Positions 1 through 8,461 of a stretch of 45,257 bases of DNA are shown here, piece after piece (positions within the stretch are counted from its first letter, which is position 1; every line of letters starts with the position of its first letter). The notes under the pieces were generated by a model, which ran no database searches, was not told the DNA's origin, and worked only from the letters and a program-made list of their open reading frames with translations. The stretch lies in contig CAYQQR010000036.1 of assembly GCA_964420035.1 (NCBI GenBank), positions 1 through 45,257 of the forward strand. Reading direction: 5' to 3'. This stretch comes from CAYQQR01 sp964420035 (GTDB lineage: Bacteria; Bacteroidota; Bacteroidia; Bacteroidales; SM23-62). A program made the translations under genes and the position numbers.

Positions 1-110
1 TTTATTAGTATATTATACCCTCTGTTTTCGATAACCCGGAAACTCGGGCTAGATACATGGACCCGTTGAATTAATATCGTAAATATTTGTTTTTATCTTA
101 GAATACCGTC

Positions 111-165
111 AGGCAGGCTGAATCCTGAATCCCTGCCTGTCGGCAGGCAGGCTGAATCCTGATTC
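111..165. repeat. Direct repeats flanking a GC-rich hairpin
   Basis: An 18-bp direct repeat (AGGCAGGCTGAATCCTGA) occurs at 111-128 and 145-162. Between and overlapping the copies lies a perfect hairpin, CCTGCCTG at 132-139 pairing with CAGGCAGG at 144-151 around a TCGG tetraloop. Each copy contains a heptamer doublet (CTGAATC CTGAATC at 118-131; CTGAATC CTGATTC at 152-165). The rest of 1-264 is AT-rich, and I see no gene or clear promoter in it. Confidence 0.7.
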
Positions 166-264
166 ATTGTTCATAATTTCACCTCCATGTTAATTCTTTG
201 ATCCCCATCCCTATTTCAAAACCTTCCCCTTTCCGTTATTTTCACCCAAACAATTGATCCATAC

Positions 265-1635
265 ATGATTAAGTACATCATTATTGTACTGAACTTCATC
301 TTTGTCTTTTTTCCCGGGATATTTCAACAGGATGAGGTTGAGTTTAGGATCGCGGCACCCGACTCGATAACGGCAGGAGAGCCTGCAGAAATAACCGTGA
401 CCATACAAAAAGGTTCCTTGAGGGGGTTTGCCCGTTTCCAGCATGAACTGCCGTCCGGCCTGACTGCTACTGCTATTCAAAAGGGGAACGCCGATTTCAG
501 TGTTGAGAAAGGTAAAGTACGCTTCATCTGGCTCAATTTGCCCGAAGAAGAGAAAATTGTTTTAAAATATACCCTGCAGGCCCATGAAAGACTGAAGGGA
601 TCCTTCGACCTGCAGGGCGAATTTTCATATATCAGGGATAACGAGAGAAACAGGCTGGAAGCCATGGCAGGTACCGTGAACATTAAGCCCAATCCTGCCG
701 TGGTCCCCGACCTCCTTGTAGATCTTGCCGATTTCGATGCGGTATTCGGCACACCGGGTCCTGCATCCCTTGCCACGGCCCTGTGTATCCGGGAAGTCCC
801 TTATATTATAGAAGGCAGTGAGGATATCATCGTTAACTTACTGGTGTATAAGAACGGGTTTAGCAAATTCGCCAGGATCGAAGAGAAGGTCCCTGCCGGC
901 TTCAGGGCCGTGGAAAAGATAACAGAGAACGGGGTATTCACTTTCCAGTCGGGTATTGCCAAATTCTTGTGGATGCAACTTCCGGAAGAAGATTTTTTCA
1001 CGGTGCAATATGCCTTGCGACCTGAAGAGGGGCAGGGGACAACCCACCTTGACCTGGAGGGGACTTTTTCTTATGTTACCGACGGCCGGACCCGGACCCT
1101 TGAAATTCTTGAGGATGATGCTCCCGTTGCCGAAATGAACCAGGTAAAGGTGCTGGCACTGGTTGAGGAGAAAAGGGATCAGATTAATGAAACAAAGAGC
1201 ATCTCCGAAAGGGATGCCAGCCTTTCTCTTGTTGCCGACAGGGAACAGCAATCCAGGGATAGCATCAGGGTAGAGAAGCCGGTGACTACCCCGGTAACTA
1301 CCCCGGCAACCATGTCATTCAATCCGCAATACCGTATACCGGTTGAATCCGGGGTCCACTACAGGGTACAGGTAGCCGCCGGTCATAAACCCGTCAATAT
1401 TCCTTCTTACTTTGGCGAATACAATCTGCAGCACGATGTTAAAGTGGAAGCCCACCAGGGCTGGCTGAAGTATTCCAGCGGCACCTTCCAGGTTTATAGA
1501 GCTGCCCGGGATTACAGGAACCTGGTATGGCACAACACCAGTATTGACGGTGCCTTTGTCACTTCATACAATAACGGGGAGCGGATAACCGTACAGGAAG
1601 CACTGATGATCACCAACCAGCAATGGTTTAAGTAA
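265..1635 (+). CDS. Secreted two-repeat protein with C-terminal SPOR-like domain
   Basis: 456 residues with an N-terminal hydrophobic export signal (about residues 1-21). Two related domains of about 100 residues follow, at roughly 27-135 and 183-282; both carry the same pattern of a Phe-Ala-Arg-hydrophobic strand, then an aromatic-Leu/Trp segment ending LPEE (RFIWLNLPEE at 87-95 and KFLWMQLPEE at 233-242), then a GxFSY strand. A charged, Thr/Pro-rich linker (290-350) leads to a C-terminal YRVQVAAG segment (366-435) that looks like a SPOR fold, which in other proteins binds denuded peptidoglycan. The protein is probably periplasmic or outer-membrane associated. It is followed after 42 bp by another envelope gene on the same strand and may be co-transcribed with it. 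Exact function is not recognised. The ATG at 265 is the first start that gives a complete signal peptide. Confidence 0.8.
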   Translation: MIKYIIIVLNFIFVFFPGIFQQDEVEFRIAAPDSITAGEPAEITVTIQKGSLRGFARFQHELPSGLTATAIQKGNADFSVEKGKVRFIWLNLPEEEKIVLKYTLQAHERLKGSFDLQGEFSYIRDNERNRLEAMAGTVNIKPNPAVVPDLLVDLADFDAVFGTPGPASLATALCIREVPYIIEGSEDIIVNLLVYKNGFSKFARIEEKVPAGFRAVEKITENGVFTFQSGIAKFLWMQLPEEDFFTVQYALRPEEGQGTTHLDLEGTFSYVTDGRTRTLEILEDDAPVAEMNQVKVLALVEEKRDQINETKSISERDASLSLVADREQQSRDSIRVEKPVTTPVTTPATMSFNPQYRIPVESGVHYRVQVAAGHKPVNIPSYFGEYNLQHDVKVEAHQGWLKYSSGTFQVYRAARDYRNLVWHNTSIDGAFVTSYNNGERITVQEALMITNQQWFK

Positions 1636-1677
1636 GCATTTTTTAATATATTTAGTGCACTAAGCCATGAAACCGGC

Positions 1678-3048
1678 ATGAAACATTGGCTTCCCATAGG
1701 TTTTTGGATATTGATCGTACTGGGTCCGGCCCTTGAACAGGCTTATGCGCAGGAAGATGAATATTATGACAGTTTGCTCACCAAGACCGTGATCGTTGAA
1801 ACCCCGGTCTATAAGCCGGTGATCGGTGCCGGCGCAGGCGTGGTGAATTTTTTCGGGGATGTCAGGAACAATAACTATTTCCCCCTGCTGGGGAACAATG
1901 CATTCAAGATCAATGCCTCCACCTACCTGGACAGAAAAAGATTGTTCCGGGCCAATTTCAACCTTCTCATGGGCACCATCACGGCCAATCAGCGTTCTTT
2001 TACCAACCTGGAAAAGAACCTTAATTTCAAATCCACCATAACGAATTTCGGGATCAACCTGGAATATACCTTTTCAAATTTTTTTGATCTGGACAAGCGC
2101 AGCTTCAGGCCCTTCATCTCGGTGGGTTTGGAAAATATTTCTTTCAATACCAAGGGGGACCGGACCAACAGCCAGGGGCTCGAATATCATTATTGGTCCG
2201 ACGGGACCATCCGGAACATCAGCGAAACACAGGGCCGGACACAACCCAGCCGGATACTGAACCGGGATTATAACTACGAGACCGATCTGAGGGAACTGGA
2301 CCTTTATGGCTTGGGTAACTATTCACGAAATGCATTCTCCATTCCGGTGGATGTGGGCTTTGATTTTTCCTTCACCCAGAGAACCAGTCTGCGGCTTGCT
2401 TCATCCCTGCATTATACCCTCACTGATTATATTGATAATGTCAGCAGCGAGGTGGATGGTTTGGGCAACGGTCAAAACGACTGGTACACTTTTTCCTACG
2501 TGATGATACAGCTGGACCTGTTCTCCGAACCCAAGGTTCAGACGGAAGAACTGGTGTTTGCGGAACTCGAGGATTTCGATTACAGCCTCTTTGAAGATGA
2601 AGATGGTGACGGGGTTTTGGATATGGAGGATGAATGCCTGGGTACGCCGAAGTTCGTTGCTGTGGATACCCTGGGCTGTCCCATTGACAGTGATCAGGAC
2701 GGTGTTCCCGATTACAAGGATGTAGAACTGGATACCCCCCCGGGTACTTTTGTGGATGACCAGGGAAGAGCCATTAGTCCTGAAGAACTGGCTGAGTTAT
2801 TATCTTTCAGGGATGCCGTAAGCCGGAGTGAGGTTGAAAAATATTTGAACCGGGAGGGATTCTATTCTGAATACAGCCAGGTAAGGATCACCGAGATACC
2901 TCCCAAATTCAGATCGGTGGACCGGGACGGGGACGGGTACATTTCTTTCGACGAGTTGCTGGATACCATCGACCGGTATTTTGATTTTGAAACCGACCTG
3001 AGCTCGGGAGACATCTATGAACTGAACGATTTCTTCTTCCGGCAATGA
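1678..3048 (+). CDS. Outer-membrane barrel protein with calcium-binding repeats
   Basis: 456 residues. The signal peptide ends about residue 24 (AYA before Gln). Residues 45-285 alternate aromatic/hydrophobic strands with Asn/Gly turns and end in a Phe/Leu-rich strand, as expected for a small beta-barrel. Acidic repeats with the thrombospondin type 3 pattern follow (DEDGDGVLD at 307-315, DSDQDGVPDYKD at 338-348), then a helical stretch and an EF-hand-like loop (DRDGDGYISFDE at 415-426). These acidic loops bind calcium in known proteins. The TSP3 repeats resemble those that precede OmpA domains in Bacteroidota, but no OmpA peptidoglycan-binding domain is present; instead an EF-hand-like tail ends the protein. 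It lies 42 bp after the SPOR-like gene and converges with smpB, with no gap between the two stop codons. Its role is unknown, probably structural or adhesive in the outer membrane. Confidence 0.78.
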   Translation: MKHWLPIGFWILIVLGPALEQAYAQEDEYYDSLLTKTVIVETPVYKPVIGAGAGVVNFFGDVRNNNYFPLLGNNAFKINASTYLDRKRLFRANFNLLMGTITANQRSFTNLEKNLNFKSTITNFGINLEYTFSNFFDLDKRSFRPFISVGLENISFNTKGDRTNSQGLEYHYWSDGTIRNISETQGRTQPSRILNRDYNYETDLRELDLYGLGNYSRNAFSIPVDVGFDFSFTQRTSLRLASSLHYTLTDYIDNVSSEVDGLGNGQNDWYTFSYVMIQLDLFSEPKVQTEELVFAELEDFDYSLFEDEDGDGVLDMEDECLGTPKFVAVDTLGCPIDSDQDGVPDYKDVELDTPPGTFVDDQGRAISPEELAELLSFRDAVSRSEVEKYLNREGFYSEYSQVRITEIPPKFRSVDRDGDGYISFDELLDTIDRYFDFETDLSSGDIYELNDFFFRQ

Positions 3049-3501
3049 TCAGCCCAATTTCCTGAGCCTGCCCATTTCCCTATCCAGGTCCTTTTGTTTG
3101 ATGGTCTCCCGTTTGTCGTATTCTTTCTTGCCCCGAACCAGTGCGATCTCCAGTTTGGCCAGGCCGCGCTCGTTTAAAAATAAACGTAAGGCAGTGATGG
3201 TTAATCCCTTTTCCCTGACCCGCTTGTGCCAGCGCTTGAGTTCTGATTGGTTCAGCAGCAGTTTTCTCTCACGGTAGGGCTCGTGGTTGTAGTGGCTCCC
3301 CTGTTTGTATTCGGGAATATGCATGCCCGTGACATATAACTCATGATCCCGGAATATGCAATAGGAATCAACCAGGCTGGCTTTACCGAGGCGTATGGAC
3401 TTAATTTCCGTACCCGTCAGTTCGATTCCGGCCACCAGCTTTTCCAATATCTCATAATCGTGGAAAGCCTTCTTGTTCTTTATGTTTATCTTTTGTTGCA
3501 T
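3049..3501 (-). CDS. smpB: SsrA-binding protein SmpB
   Basis: 150 residues, the usual size. The start was set at the ATG at 3501 (MQQKINIKNKKA), because the reading frame runs 60 codons further upstream into the miaA gene without any SmpB-like sequence. Family landmarks are visible: the N-terminal NKKAFHDYEI strand, GIxLTGTEIKSIRxGKASLxDSY, the HIPEYKQG-SHYNHEPYRxRKLLL segment, and the basic C-terminal tail (RGKKEYDKRETIKQKDLDREMGR). SmpB binds tmRNA and delivers it to stalled ribosomes in trans-translation. The gene is divergent from miaA; only 70 bp separate the start codons, and a clear -7 box lies between them. Confidence 0.96.
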   Translation of the reverse strand: MQQKINIKNKKAFHDYEILEKLVAGIELTGTEIKSIRLGKASLVDSYCIFRDHELYVTGMHIPEYKQGSHYNHEPYRERKLLLNQSELKRWHKRVREKGLTITALRLFLNERGLAKLEIALVRGKKEYDKRETIKQKDLDREMGRLRKLG

Positions 3502-3523
3502 CCTTTGCTCTGCCGGAGCTTCG

Positions 3524-3554
3524 CAAAGATAGAAAGCAGATTCTTGAAAACAAA
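3524..3554 (-). promoter_or_regulatory. Bacteroidota-type promoter of smpB
   Basis: Read on the minus strand, a -33 box TTTG (3554-3551) is followed after 19 bp by a perfect -7 box TATCTTTG (3531-3524), matching the Bacteroidota consensus TTTG/TAnnTTTG. The predicted transcript starts near 3517, giving a leader of about 15 nt before the smpB ATG at 3501. Confidence 0.7.
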
Positions 3555-3571
3555 TTGTAAATTGTGCCCCG

Positions 3572-4510
3572 ATGGCATCAGATGAATTGAAAATCAACCT
3601 GGTGGTCATACTCGGACCCACGGCAACCGGGAAGACACGCCTGGCGGCTTTGCTCGCGGACAGGCTGAAATCCGGTGTCATTTCCGCGGATTCCCGGCAG
3701 GTTTACCGGGGAATGGATCTGGGTACCGGTAAAGATATGGATGACTACCGGGTAAAGGGACGAAAGGTCCCGGTTGCCTTGATCGACATTCATGATCCCG
3801 GGTACCGTTACAGTGTTTTTGAATACCAGGGCGATTTTAAAAAAGCCTTCGACAGGTTCAGACAGGATAACCGGATTCCCGTACTGGCCGGTGGCAGCGG
3901 TATGTACCTGGAGGCGGTCCTGAATGATTACCGCATGGCCCCCGTTCCGGAGAATTCCGGATTGCGGAAGCAGCTTGAACACCAATCCATGGAAGAGCTG
4001 ACCCAAATGCTGAAGCAATACCGCGATTTGCATAATATAACCGATACAGAGGACAGGGAACGTTTGCTGCGCGCCCTGGAAATTGCCGTTTACCAGTCGG
4101 AACATCCTGAAGGATCAGTCGATCTCAGGGAGATACGGCCGCTCATCTTCGGGATCCGGCTGGAGCGGCAGGAGATCCGGAAAAGAATAACGGAGCGGCT
4201 GAAGAGAAGACTGGATGCCGGCATGATCGATGAAGTAAGGGATCTGGTAAAAAGGGGCCTCGACTATGAGGATCTGGCATATTACGGTTTAGAGTATAAA
4301 TACCTGGCATACTACATCCGGGGCCTTTATGACTATGGCCGGATGTTCCGTGAGCTGAATACCGCCATTCACCGGTTCGCGAAAAAACAAATGACCTGGT
4401 TCGGGCGAATGGAAAGGAAAGGAACCCATATCCGTTGGATAGACGGTACGCTCGATGATGAGGCCAGGCTTGAAAAGATCCGGAATACAGTCAGCCGGTT
4501 TTCGGAATAA
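3572..4510 (+). CDS. miaA: tRNA dimethylallyltransferase (MiaA2-like)
   Basis: 312 residues. MiaA transfers a dimethylallyl group to N6 of A37 in tRNAs that read codons beginning with U. The P-loop GPTATGKT (residues 15-22), the ISADSRQVYRGMDLGTGK segment that contacts the substrate, and IPVLAGGSGMYL are all present. The C-terminal part has GLEYKYLAYY and HRFAKKQMTWF in place of the more common GYRE and TRxYAKRQxTWF. I recall this GLEYK variant from the second MiaA paralogue that Bacteroidota carry, hence MiaA2-like; a separate canonical copy would then lie elsewhere in the genome. The gene is divergent from smpB and ends one base before the stop of the next, convergent gene. Confidence 0.94.
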   Translation: MASDELKINLVVILGPTATGKTRLAALLADRLKSGVISADSRQVYRGMDLGTGKDMDDYRVKGRKVPVALIDIHDPGYRYSVFEYQGDFKKAFDRFRQDNRIPVLAGGSGMYLEAVLNDYRMAPVPENSGLRKQLEHQSMEELTQMLKQYRDLHNITDTEDRERLLRALEIAVYQSEHPEGSVDLREIRPLIFGIRLERQEIRKRITERLKRRLDAGMIDEVRDLVKRGLDYEDLAYYGLEYKYLAYYIRGLYDYGRMFRELNTAIHRFAKKQMTWFGRMERKGTHIRWIDGTLDDEARLEKIRNTVSRFSE

Positions 4511-4511
4511 C

Positions 4512-4928
4512 TCAGAAGGTCCATTCGATCTGGTTCATGATCAGGAACAGGGCCAGGACAAAAATGAAATTTATGATACTCATCACCCAGTTATATTGGG
4601 ACCGTCCCTTCCTGATTCGCCGCCGGATCATGATCCCGATGTTCGGGATGAAAAAAGCAAGCAGTACCACAATGTAATAGAGGGTCATGGTGGGATTCGA
4701 GAGTTCTTCCACTTCCGGGGGAGCGTTCCGGGTATAAAAAAGGATCAGGTATACGAAGGTCAGGAACACGAGCAAATAAGCAAGGTAACTCAGTTTAAGC
4801 AGGATGGTCGAGGTCTTGCGCTTCCTGTGTATCCTGAAAGGCCGAAGGATGATGATGGCCACGATAAACACGAACAGGAAGGTGGCTATAAAGATGAAAT
4901 GAAGCAGGAACTGGAAGAAGTTGTTCAT
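4512..4928 (-). CDS. Small four-helix membrane protein, unknown function
   Basis: 138 residues with four hydrophobic helices at about 5-28, 44-66, 80-98 and 112-132, separated by short basic loops (RPFRIHRKRK, RRRIRKGR). No family was recognised. The positive loops suggest an inner-membrane protein. It is tail to tail with miaA, the two stop codons separated by one base, so transcripts of the two genes must overlap or terminate inside each other. Length and codon use look like a real gene, and the opposite-strand frame over the same stretch lacks any protein-like character. Confidence 0.75.
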   Translation of the reverse strand: MNNFFQFLLHFIFIATFLFVFIVAIIILRPFRIHRKRKTSTILLKLSYLAYLLVFLTFVYLILFYTRNAPPEVEELSNPTMTLYYIVVLLAFFIPNIGIMIRRRIRKGRSQYNWVMSIINFIFVLALFLIMNQIEWTF

Positions 4929-5017
4929 CCGGCAACAGATTAAAGGTGATCTAAAGGTAATAAAATTGGGATAAAGGGATTATGAGAATTCAGTCTGCTG
5001 ACGGGCAGGCTCAGTTC

Positions 5018-5038
5018 AGTAAGAAGTAAGAAGTAAGT
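5018..5038 (+). repeat. Heptamer tandem repeat (AGTAAGA)
   Basis: Three contiguous 7-bp units, AGTAAGA, AGTAAGA and AGTAAGT, at 5018-5024, 5025-5031 and 5032-5038. It lies in the gap between two divergent genes, and is one of several intergenic heptamer arrays in the window. Confidence 0.7.
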
Positions 5039-5042
5039 AGAA

Positions 5043-5174
5043 GGAACCACAGCGCAACGAGATACAGCGCGGCGAACGAGCAACAGCGAAGCGGAAATGC
5101 AGCGACAGCGGAACCACAGCGAAGCGAGCAACAATGAGCGAAGCGAATGAGCTACAGGCGGAGCCGAGCAACAA
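5043..5174 (+). repeat. T-poor, GC-rich imperfect repeat block
   Basis: About 130 bp made of short recurring words: GGAACCACAGCG (5043-5054 and again near 5110), AGCGAAGCG (three times) and CGAGCAACA (three times, near 5078, 5125 and 5165). The top strand carries only about five T residues over the block, unlike its AT-rich surroundings. It ends directly before the -7 box of the S9 peptidase gene. No open frame here looks protein-like. Confidence 0.6.
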
Positions 5175-5181
5175 TATTTCT

Positions 5182-5189
5182 TATCTTTG
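5182..5189 (+). promoter_or_regulatory. -7 box of the S9 peptidase gene
   Basis: TATCTTTG matches TAnnTTTG exactly and lies 29 bp before the ATG at 5211 (first base to first base). No convincing -33 TTTG is seen, since that region falls in the GC-rich repeat block. The box argues against a TTG start at 5187, which would lie inside the promoter. Confidence 0.6.
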
Positions 5190-5210
5190 AATAAACCTAA
5201 ATCCAACGTC

Positions 5211-7298
5211 ATGTTCTATCGTCTGCTACTCATCCTGTCTCTCGGGTTAATTCTTTTTTCCTGTAAAGGACCGGAATCTGAAGAACCGGGTATCGAATTT
5301 AAAGTTGAACTTACCGAAGCCGAAAAAGAGGCGGGTATCCTGACCCCCGAAATCCTCTGGAAATTCGGAAGGGTATCGGGAGGCAGCCTTTCCCCGGACG
5401 GCAAACAGGTGGTTTATTCCGTAACCCGTTACAGCCTGATGGAAAACAAGGGAACGACCGACATCTATATCACAACAACCGGTGGACAGGGAACCGCCGC
5501 CGCGGTTATCGAAGACGGATTCTCCAACAGTCAGCCCGTCTTCCTGCCCGGCAAGGACAGGATCGGGTTCATCAGCAACCGTTCGGGATCGAGCCAGTTA
5601 TGGGAGATCGATCCGGATGGCAGCGATCTGAAACAGATCACGGATGTGGAAGGGGGTATCGGCTTTTTCAGGTATTCCCCGGATCTGCTGCATTTTTTGT
5701 ACACCCGTGAGGTAAAGCTGGAACCCACGCCGCGGGAGATCTACCCCGACCTGCCCCAAACCAAGGTACGGATCATCGGCGACCTGATGTACCGCCACTG
5801 GGATTCCTGGCACGACTACAGCTACAGTCATATTTTTGTTGCACCTTACCGGGGAAAGGTCACCGGGGGCAAGGACATCATGAAGGACGAACCCTGGGAT
5901 GCACCCCTTGCTCCTTTCCCGGATCCCGCCGAGTTTTGCTGGAGCCCGGACGGGAAGGAGATCGCCTATACCTGTAAAAAAATGAAAGGCCGGGATTACG
6001 CGGTCAGTACCAACTCGGATATCTACCTCTATGATCTTGAGACGGAAGAAACCAGGAACCTGACCACGGGGATGCCCGGGTACGATAAATACCCGGTTTT
6101 CTCCAGCAACGGGAATAAAATAGCCTGGCAAAGCATGGCCACGCCCGGTTATGAAGCGGATAAGGACCGCTTGTTTGTCATGGACCTGCTGACAGGCGAG
6201 AAAGAATATTTAACGAAAGATTTCGATCAAAACGTCTCCAACCTGACCTGGTCGGAGGATGACCGGCACCTCTATTTCATCAGCGGTATCCATGCCACCT
6301 GCCAGGTATACCGGATGGATCTTGAAACAAGACAGATCGGACAGATCACCGAGGGGGTACACGATTATATTTCCATCCATCTGAAGGACGGGATCCTGTG
6401 CGGAACCAAAATGTCCATGTCCATGGCCCCGGAGATTTTCAAGATCGACACGGAATCGGGTGCAGAAACCCAGCTTACCTTCACCAATCAGCATATATAC
6501 GATCACATAAAAATGGGCAGGGTTGAAGAGAGCTGGATACCGACCACCGACGGGAAGGAAATGCTGGTTTGGGTCATATATCCACCCAATTTTGATATGG
6601 ATAAAAAATATCCTGCCTTATTGTATTGTCAGGGCGGTCCGCAAAGCGCCGTCAGCCAGTTCTTTTCTTTCCGGTGGAATTTCCAGATCATGGCGGCCAA
6701 CGATTACATAATCGTCGCGCCCAACAGGCGGGGACTGCCTACTTTCGGAACGGAATGGAACCAGCAGATCTCGGGTGACTACGGGGGTCAGAACATGAAA
6801 GATTATCTATCGGCCATTGATGCAATGAAGGAGCAGGATTACATTGACGAAAACCGGCTGGGAGCTGTCGGAGCCAGTTACGGGGGCTATTCGGTATTCT
6901 ATCTTGCCGGGCATCACGAGGGCCGTTTCAGGACCTTCATTTCCCATTGCGGAATATACAACCTGGTAAGCATGTACGGGGCCACCGAGGAAGCTTTCTT
7001 CGTGAATCATGACCTGGAAGGACCCTATTGGGAAGATCCCAGGTCCAGGAGCTATGATTTCTCCCCCCATCTTTATGTGCAGAACTGGGACACGCCCATT
7101 ATGATCATCACCGGAGCCCGGGATTACAGGGTACCCTATACCCAAAGTCTCGAGGCTTTCAATGCGGCCCAGCTCAGGGGAATTCCCGGCAAATTACTTT
7201 TCTTCCCGGAAGAAAGTCATTTTGTGCTCAAACCCCAAAACGCCGTGCTCTGGCAAAGGGAATTTTTCGGGTGGTTGGATAAGTACCTGAAATTTTGA
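5211..7298 (+). CDS. S9 family peptidase lipoprotein (DPP IV / acylaminoacyl peptidase type)
   Basis: 695 residues from the ATG at 5211; a TTG eight codons upstream overlaps the promoter and was rejected. The signal peptide ends in a lipobox LFSC (Cys18), so the protein should be anchored in the outer or inner membrane facing the periplasm or the outside. Residues about 50-430 form a beta-propeller of LSPDGKQVVY/WSPDGKEIAY-type blades, typical of the prolyl oligopeptidase family. The C-terminal alpha/beta hydrolase domain has nucleophile Ser556 (GASYGGYS), Asp638 (GARDYRVPY) and His670 (EESHFV). Known members cleave short peptides, often after proline or at blocked N-termini; the exact specificity cannot be read here. 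It is a single gene with its own -7 box. Confidence 0.93.
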   Translation: MFYRLLLILSLGLILFSCKGPESEEPGIEFKVELTEAEKEAGILTPEILWKFGRVSGGSLSPDGKQVVYSVTRYSLMENKGTTDIYITTTGGQGTAAAVIEDGFSNSQPVFLPGKDRIGFISNRSGSSQLWEIDPDGSDLKQITDVEGGIGFFRYSPDLLHFLYTREVKLEPTPREIYPDLPQTKVRIIGDLMYRHWDSWHDYSYSHIFVAPYRGKVTGGKDIMKDEPWDAPLAPFPDPAEFCWSPDGKEIAYTCKKMKGRDYAVSTNSDIYLYDLETEETRNLTTGMPGYDKYPVFSSNGNKIAWQSMATPGYEADKDRLFVMDLLTGEKEYLTKDFDQNVSNLTWSEDDRHLYFISGIHATCQVYRMDLETRQIGQITEGVHDYISIHLKDGILCGTKMSMSMAPEIFKIDTESGAETQLTFTNQHIYDHIKMGRVEESWIPTTDGKEMLVWVIYPPNFDMDKKYPALLYCQGGPQSAVSQFFSFRWNFQIMAANDYIIVAPNRRGLPTFGTEWNQQISGDYGGQNMKDYLSAIDAMKEQDYIDENRLGAVGASYGGYSVFYLAGHHEGRFRTFISHCGIYNLVSMYGATEEAFFVNHDLEGPYWEDPRSRSYDFSPHLYVQNWDTPIMIITGARDYRVPYTQSLEAFNAAQLRGIPGKLLFFPEESHFVLKPQNAVLWQREFFGWLDKYLKF

Positions 7299-7353
7299 AA
7301 TATACTTGCATTTAGGTACTGAGGGATTACAAATTAATCAGAAGATTTTTCGC

Positions 7354-7389
7354 GTTTCGGGTTACGGGTTACTGCGCGTAACCCGAAAC
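7354..7389. repeat. Inverted repeat with CGGGTTA heptamers between convergent genes
   Basis: A 13-bp perfect stem, GTTTCGGGTTACG (7354-7366) pairing with CGTAACCCGAAAC (7377-7389), with a 10-base loop. The left arm holds two tandem CGGGTTA heptamers (7358-7371). It lies between the convergent S9 peptidase and recA genes, so it could stop transcription from both sides, although no U-tract follows. A related hairpin occurs at 38176-38217. Confidence 0.7.
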
Positions 7390-7433
7390 TCGTAATGAAT
7401 AGCCTGAAATCAGAATAATTTAAAAATACAGTC

Positions 7434-8450
7434 CTATTCTTCTCCTGTTATCTTCAGCACAACCTTGGTTTTGATCTCTTCCGCCAATTCCTCGTTATCC
7501 AGGAGCAGTTTCTTCACCGCGTCCCGGCCCTGGCCCAGCTTGGTGTCGTCATAGCTGAACCAGCTGCCGCTTTTGGAGATGATGCCGTGGTCCACACCCA
7601 GGTCGATCAGTTCGCCGGTGGAAGAGATGCCTTCTCCGTACATGATATCGAATTCCGCTTTGCGGAAGGGCGGGGCAAGCTTGTTCTTGACCACCTTCAC
7701 GCGAACCCGGTTTCCCTGTATTTCTTCACCTTCCTTGATCTGGCCGATACGGCGTATATCCAGGCGCATGGTCGCGTAGAACTTAAGCGCGTTCCCACCG
7801 GTGGTTGTTTCCGGGTTGCCGAACATGACCCCGATCTTTTCCCTTAACTGGTTGATGAAGATACAGCAGGTATGGGTTTTGTTGATGTTGGCGGCCAGTT
7901 TCCTGAGGGCCTGGGACATCAGCCTGGCCTGGAGGCCCATTTTGGAATCCCCCATTTCCCCTTCGATCTCTGCCTTGGGGGTCAGGGCGGCCACTGAATC
8001 GATCACGATGATATCAATGGCACCCGACCGGATCAGGTGATCCGCTATTTCCAGGGCCTGTTCTCCATGATCGGGCTGGGAGATATAGAGATTTTCAATA
8101 TCGACTCCCAGTTTTTGCGCGTAGAACCTGTCGAAGGCATGCTCGGCGTCAATAAAGGCGGCAAGTCCCCCGGCTTTTTGTGCCTCTGCAAGGCCATGGA
8201 TGGCCAGGGTGGTTTTACCGGAGGCTTCGGGTCCGTATATTTCGCTAACCCGGCCCCTGGGATATCCCCCGACACCCATGGCATGATCCAGGGCAATGGA
8301 GCCTGAGGAGATGGACGGAACATCGGCGATGGCCGAATCCCCCAGTTTCATAATGGTTCCCTTGCCGTAGCCTTTTTCAATTTTATCCAGGGTTAGCTGG
8401 AGCGCTTTCAGTTTTTCCTTGTTGACGTTTTCGCTGTTTTCCTTCGACAT
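7434..8450 (-). CDS. recA: RecA recombinase
   Basis: 338 residues. RecA polymerises on single-stranded DNA, catalyses strand exchange, and triggers SOS co-protease activity. The Walker A motif GPEASGKTT is at 73-81; the MAW region, IDAEHAFDRFYAQKLGVD, the Walker B strand DIIVIDSVAALTPKAEIEGEMGD and the loop QALRKLAANINKTHTCCIFINQLREKIGVMFGNPETTTGGNALKFYA-type region are all recognisable. The C-terminal tail is shorter and less acidic than in E. coli. It begins 11 bp after the stop of bcp on the same strand, so the two probably form an operon. I saw no obvious LexA-type palindrome in the gap. Confidence 0.98.
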   Translation of the reverse strand: MSKENSENVNKEKLKALQLTLDKIEKGYGKGTIMKLGDSAIADVPSISSGSIALDHAMGVGGYPRGRVSEIYGPEASGKTTLAIHGLAEAQKAGGLAAFIDAEHAFDRFYAQKLGVDIENLYISQPDHGEQALEIADHLIRSGAIDIIVIDSVAALTPKAEIEGEMGDSKMGLQARLMSQALRKLAANINKTHTCCIFINQLREKIGVMFGNPETTTGGNALKFYATMRLDIRRIGQIKEGEEIQGNRVRVKVVKNKLAPPFRKAEFDIMYGEGISSTGELIDLGVDHGIISKSGSWFSYDDTKLGQGRDAVKKLLLDNEELAEEIKTKVVLKITGEE

Positions 8451-8461
8451 GATATTCGGAT

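Noticed and set aside
1..264. Promoter for the first gene
   Set aside because: No TAnnTTTG box was found; nearest words (ATTCTTTG near 196) miss the TA.
3502..3681. N-terminal extension of smpB
   Set aside because: The upstream 60 codons overlap miaA and the promoter and do not look like SmpB; a TATCTTTG box lies inside them.
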